Source: Erysipelotrichaceae bacterium (lineage in GTDB: Bacteria > Bacillota_I > Bacilli_A > Erysipelotrichales > Erysipelotrichaceae). From it: DNA of 16,973 bases. Within the stretch, counting starts at the first letter, position 1, and each line of letters starts with the position of its first letter. Both the position numbers and the translations under genes were made by a program. The notes under the pieces are model-generated. The model had not been told where the DNA came from, did not search any database, and saw only the letters and a list, made by a program, of their open reading frames with translations. Of this stretch, positions 13,481-16,973 are shown in pieces. The stretch lies in assembly GCA_017620435.1 (NCBI GenBank), contig JAFZQL010000012.1:1-16973 (forward strand), given 5' to 3'.

Positions 13481-15235
13481 TTAGCTCTCCTGTATATTGA
13501 AGCCCTTGATCAGCTTCTCATGGATATTGTGAATGATCTCCGGTTTTTCGATCTTCGGAGCTCTTTCATCAAGCAGCCAGGTCTTTGCCCAGTGGGTCTC
13601 AGATACCTGTTTCAGTTCAGGCTCTTCCAGTGTATCGATCAGCAGACAGTAAGGATTTCTTGGCGCAAAGGCATCTCCGACGATGTTGTTGTACAAAGAT
13701 GGAGGCGTACCTGTAATGGAATAGAGTTTGGTATTCCTCTGCGCCAGCTGCGGCAGCGATGAGAGAAGTGCCCAGGTATACGGATGTCTCGGATCATAGA
13801 AAATATCCTCAACAGAACCAAGTTCAATGATCTGTCCGGCATACAGAACGGCAACTCTATCGGCAATGTTGGCAACAACGCCCAGGTCGTGCGTAATGAA
13901 TACGATCGTATACTTGAATTCCTTCTGAAGCTGTTTGATCAGTTTCAGGATCTGTGCCTGAATCGTAACGTCCAGAGCGGTAGTCGGTTCATCGCAGATC
14001 AGGATCTTCGGATGGCAGCTTAAAGCGATTGCAATAACGATACGCTGACGCATGCCTCCGGAATACTGGAACGGATAATCATCGAAACGCTGTTCCGCAT
14101 TCGGAATGCCGACCTTATTCATCAGCTCGATCGCCTGTCTTCTTGCTTCAACCTCAGATACGTTCTGATGCTTCAGAATGACAGAAGTGATCTGCTTACC
14201 GATGGTGATGATCGGGTTCAATGAAGTCATTGGATCCTGGAATACCGTAGCGATACGGCTGCCGCGGATCATGGACCAGTCATGTTCATCGTCAAGCTTG
14301 GCGATGTTGTTTACGGCATATCCCTTGAACTGATCGTCAGTCTCTTCGATATACTTGACACGCAGTGTCGCGTTCTCGAATACGCCGTTCAATGTATTCT
14401 CGTCATCAAGATCAAGACCCAGCGTCATCGCTTTCTTGAACGATTCCAGCAGACCTTTTACGGTCTTGCTGCGCTTGCGAAGTCCGAAACGGGCAGTAGA
14501 AAGATAGATCTCTTTTGCCAGAACTTCATTTCTTGCCAGATCAGCAGCAGGAACCTCGCCTGCGATCTCTTTGTTGTATCTGGCGGTCAGTTCCTTGATC
14601 TTATCCTGATGTTCCGCATTGAATGCAGTATCATGCTTGCTGAACTCTAAAGCTGCTTTATTTTCTTTCTTGATCTCTTCGTTGACTTCCTTGATCTCTT
14701 TTTCCAGAGTCTTTATCTTTTCGTCAACGGTCTTGAGTTCTTCTTTATCGTTCTTTCCAAGATTCTGACGGTAGTTTCTTGTTTCCGTCAGCTCGTGTTC
14801 CAGATTAAAGAGACTCTGATCGAATTCCGCTTTCTTTTCTGCAGAAATGAACTTGTGATCTTCAATCTCTTTCTTCAATCCTTCGATCTCCAGATATGTC
14901 TGAGCTCCCGCCTTCAGTTTGGCATATTCATCGAGCTTTTCTTTATACTGTGAGATCGTTTTTAATGCCTTTTCATCTTTTACGGCATTGGTCTGCGAGA
15001 TCTCATCATCGTTGAAGATGATGCTGCCGCTGTCGACGAAACCGTTGGAATCCAGCATGCCGGCAAATGTCTTGGTAAAGACAGACTTTCCGGAACCGGA
15101 TTCACCTACGATAGCGATCGATTCGTTTTCATAAATATCCAGAGAGATTCCTCTGATTGCGGTAAGAATCCTTCCACGGACATGGAACTTGACAACCAGA
15201 TCTCTTACAGATAACAGTACTTTCTTATCTTCCAT
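13481..15235 (-). CDS. oppD: Oligopeptide ABC transporter ATPase OppD with large coiled-coil insertion
   Basis: This ATPase is 584 residues, against about 330-360 for usual OppD. Walker A is GESGSGKS (44-51), the Q-loop is Q333 in VFQDPMTSLNP, the signature is YSGGMRQR (391-398), Walker B is ILICDEP (411-417) and the H-loop is H449. The oligopeptide C-terminal block runs from PRHPYTWALLSSLPQ. Between the strand GSIIFNDDEIS (ending near 80) and WSMIRGSRIA (from 320), about 235 residues are inserted. Residues 85-225 are Lys/Glu-rich with heptad character (for example EKIKTLEKEIKEVNEEIKK), so a coiled coil is likely. The catalytic motifs are intact. The C-terminal cysteine cluster of many OppD proteins is reduced to one Cys (C530), so no Fe-S cluster is expected. 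GAGGT precedes the ATG; oppC ends 15 bases upstream. Confidence 0.93.
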   Translation of the reverse strand: MEDKKVLLSVRDLVVKFHVRGRILTAIRGISLDIYENESIAIVGESGSGKSVFTKTFAGMLDSNGFVDSGSIIFNDDEISQTNAVKDEKALKTISQYKEKLDEYAKLKAGAQTYLEIEGLKKEIEDHKFISAEKKAEFDQSLFNLEHELTETRNYRQNLGKNDKEELKTVDEKIKTLEKEIKEVNEEIKKENKAALEFSKHDTAFNAEHQDKIKELTARYNKEIAGEVPAADLARNEVLAKEIYLSTARFGLRKRSKTVKGLLESFKKAMTLGLDLDDENTLNGVFENATLRVKYIEETDDQFKGYAVNNIAKLDDEHDWSMIRGSRIATVFQDPMTSLNPIITIGKQITSVILKHQNVSEVEARRQAIELMNKVGIPNAEQRFDDYPFQYSGGMRQRIVIAIALSCHPKILICDEPTTALDVTIQAQILKLIKQLQKEFKYTIVFITHDLGVVANIADRVAVLYAGQIIELGSVEDIFYDPRHPYTWALLSSLPQLAQRNTKLYSITGTPPSLYNNIVGDAFAPRNPYCLLIDTLEEPELKQVSETHWAKTWLLDERAPKIEKPEIIHNIHEKLIKGFNIQES

Positions 15236-15250
15236 GATTCACTACCTCTC

Positions 15251-16222
15251 TTACATATGTGTCCTTGGGTCAGAAGCATCACCTAAGTTCTGACCGACGA
15301 CATACAGAACAATCGTAATGATGGAAGAAATGACGACCGGTGACCAGAATTCAAATTCCCATCCCGGGGTAACCATCGAAGCTTCCGCCGCATAGATCAG
15401 CTTGCCCAGAGACATATCCGCCATACCCATGCCGATATAGGAGAGGAAGACCTCATAAGAAATATAGGATGGGATTTCCGACGCCAGCAGCGTGACGATA
15501 ACGGAAGTCATGAACGGAAGGATGTTCTTGAAAGCGATCTTGAAAGTAGATGTGCCCAGACACTTGCTGGCAAGATTGTACTCGCGGTCACGGATAATAA
15601 CGACCTGTGTACGGATGAAATAGCCGATGCTCAGCCATCCGGTAACCGTCAGGGCGAATACCATGGTCCAGAAGCTCGCGCTGAACAGCATGACCAGAAC
15701 GGAAATGAACAGAATATAAGGAACATTTCCGATGATGTTGAAGACTTCGGTCATGATGATATCAACTTTCTTGGAGAATCCCCAGACTGCACCAACGACA
15801 ACGCCAATCGTCATATTGATGGCTGCGCAGATGAAAGCCAGGGAAATGGAGATCCTGGAACCGTTCCAGATCGCATCAAAAGTCGACTGGCCGGCTCCTC
15901 CTGTGCCAAGGATCGAGTGAATGCTCAGACCCATTTTCTGAATCGCTTTTGCAGGGCTCAAGTGCTTCAAAGATCCGTTGAGCAGATTTGCGTATGGATC
16001 ATAGTGGTAGATTGCCGGATATACATACGCAAAAATGATGATTGCAGCAAGGAGCGATAAGATTACAATGTTGATTTTTTTCTTAAAGAATACACGGAAA
16101 ACGGAACGCCAGTAGGAATAACGCGGAGCTGTGATCTTCTCTGATTCCAGTTCGTTATGGTTAATGATACTGAACAGTTCTTTCTCTGTATAATCGTTTA
16201 TCGTCTTTTTATCTTTTTCCAT
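15251..16222 (-). CDS. oppC: Oligopeptide ABC transporter permease OppC
   Basis: The 323-residue membrane protein is one half of the peptide channel. It has a charged cytoplasmic N-terminus of about 48 residues, a first helix (INIVILSLLAAIIIFAYVYP), an outer loop with the OppC block LGTGGAGQSTFDAIWNGSR, and then five more hydrophobic helices. The ATPase-docking EAA loop reads DREYNLASKCLGTSTFKIAF, and the C-terminus SYEVFLSYIGMGM and VGQNLGDASDPRTHM is typical of OppC. The oppB stop lies five bases upstream, and AGG nine bases before the ATG serves as a weak ribosome binding site. It should pair with OppB. Confidence 0.94.
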   Translation of the reverse strand: MEKDKKTINDYTEKELFSIINHNELESEKITAPRYSYWRSVFRVFFKKKINIVILSLLAAIIIFAYVYPAIYHYDPYANLLNGSLKHLSPAKAIQKMGLSIHSILGTGGAGQSTFDAIWNGSRISISLAFICAAINMTIGVVVGAVWGFSKKVDIIMTEVFNIIGNVPYILFISVLVMLFSASFWTMVFALTVTGWLSIGYFIRTQVVIIRDREYNLASKCLGTSTFKIAFKNILPFMTSVIVTLLASEIPSYISYEVFLSYIGMGMADMSLGKLIYAAEASMVTPGWEFEFWSPVVISSIITIVLYVVGQNLGDASDPRTHM

Positions 16223-16227
16223 ATCGA

Positions 16228-16973
16228 TTACCTGCTCTTTGCTGTGTAAGAAATACGAGGGTCAACCATGGCCATCAGGATATCGCCTAGTATGATCGCG
16301 ATAATAGATAACATCGCATAGAAGAATGAAACACCTACGATAACGCCGTTATCGTACTTGTTGATTGCTGTTGTCAAAAGATTACCAGTACCAGGAACGA
16401 CATAAACACGTTCCGTAATGATGGCACCGACCAAAGCACTGAGAATGTTTCCCGGAATACCGTGAAGAATAGGGATCGCGGCATTCTTCAGGACGTGCTT
16501 GGTGAAGATCTCGTTTTCCGTCAGACCGCCGCTTCTGGCGAATTTGACATAATCCGAGTTCATCTGGTCGATCATGAATCTTCTCAGCCATCTCATCAGA
16601 CCCGCAACGGAAGGAAGCGTCAGTGAGATGATAGGAAGAATGTACATTGCGATCGTACCCGAAGTAAGGTCGAAGGTCGTTGGCAATCCCAGCTTGCCGC
16701 CGATCGCCTTAAACAGGAAAATGTAGGCAAGAGACGGTACCGCAAGGATGAAGATGACATACAACGAACCGAGCTTGTCGACCAGCTTGTCCTTGTTTCT
16801 GGCCATGATAACGCCCAGAGGAATACCTACCAGGTAAGCAAGCAGGGTTGAGATAATGCCGGTGATAAAAGAATAACCGATCTTGGACATGCCGTTCTTG
16901 TATGTTTCGACATTGGTGTAGTCATCAACAAAACGGCTTGTGTTGGTAATCAAGGCATCGCGCGAACCGGCAA
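16228..16973 (-). CDS. oppB: Oligopeptide ABC transporter permease OppB (5' end beyond window)
   Basis: The C-terminal 247 residues are visible and the frame stays open to the window edge, so the start lies beyond it. The apparent TTG start at 16953 is not the true one. The visible part begins AGSRDALITNTSRFVDDYTN and includes the permease block YSFITGIISTLLAYLVGIPL, several helices, an EAA loop (SDYVKFARSGGLTENEIFTK) and the C-terminus AIILGDILMAMVDPRISY. OppB and OppC together form the peptide channel. The gene is the first one seen of the operon oppB-C-D-F; no oppA gene is in the window, so the peptide-binding protein is upstream or elsewhere. Confidence 0.92.
   Translation of the reverse strand, partial: AGSRDALITNTSRFVDDYTNVETYKNGMSKIGYSFITGIISTLLAYLVGIPLGVIMARNKDKLVDKLGSLYVIFILAVPSLAYIFLFKAIGGKLGLPTTFDLTSGTIAMYILPIISLTLPSVAGLMRWLRRFMIDQMNSDYVKFARSGGLTENEIFTKHVLKNAAIPILHGIPGNILSALVGAIITERVYVVPGTGNLLTTAINKYDNGVIVGVSFFYAMLSIIAIILGDILMAMVDPRISYTAKSR

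Noticed and set aside
1..16973. Mobile elements, CRISPR arrays, tRNA or rRNA genes
   Set aside because: No transposase or integrase, no regularly spaced repeats and no tRNA-like cloverleaf were seen in the intergenic stretches, which are short and accounted for.

Overview
The window looks like chromosomal DNA of a low-to-mid GC Gram-positive (Firmicutes) bacterium. The evidence is a sepF cell-division gene next to a T-box leader, strong AGGAGG-type ribosome binding sites, a lipoprotein-type (LAGC) substrate-binding protein, and Firmicutes-style dense operons. The protein style (long acidic Opp ATPases, CBS-ACT protein, ammonia-dependent AsnA and NadE) would suit an anaerobic, host-associated Erysipelotrichia-like lineage, but that placement is inference. 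There are no insertion sequences, phage genes, CRISPR arrays, tRNAs or rRNAs. Almost all genes are on the minus strand; asnA is the only one on plus.

Layout from left to right. (1) 1-115: the 5' part of a T-box leader on the minus strand, probably for ileS beyond the left edge, with a probable AUC (Ile) specifier. (2) 116-1341: sepF preceded by a HAD (Cof-type) phosphatase gene, one short operon. (3) 1384-6696: a complete branched-chain amino acid ABC transporter operon, transcribed livJ-livH-livM-livG-livF, ending with a CBS-ACT protein gene and a bidirectional terminator. (4) 6697-7083: the 387-base divergent region between livJ and asnA. It holds a liv promoter, a 37-codon leader ORF with 14 branched-chain residues in an 18-residue stretch, and three competing RNA pairings ending in a terminator. 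This is a textbook ribosome-mediated attenuator and the strongest discovery here. (5) 7084-8088: asnA on plus, apparently leaderless. (6) 8098-10836: pncB-nadE-nadD, a complete Preiss-Handler route from nicotinate to NAD, convergent with asnA across a shared terminator. (7) 10926-16973: an oligopeptide ABC transporter operon oppB(partial)-oppC-oppD-oppF followed by a membrane-anchored, degenerate ApbE-like protein, then a strong terminator. OppD carries a roughly 235-residue insertion with a coiled coil inside its ATPase domain, and OppF carries an extra C-terminal region with two membrane helices.

How it fits together: the window is largely about acquiring amino acids and vitamins (peptides, Leu/Ile/Val, nicotinate). 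Branched-chain amino acid status appears to be read through charged tRNA in two ways: by a stalled ribosome on the liv leader and by the Ile T-box at the left edge. No oppA-type peptide-binding protein is present in the window; it may lie beyond the right edge.
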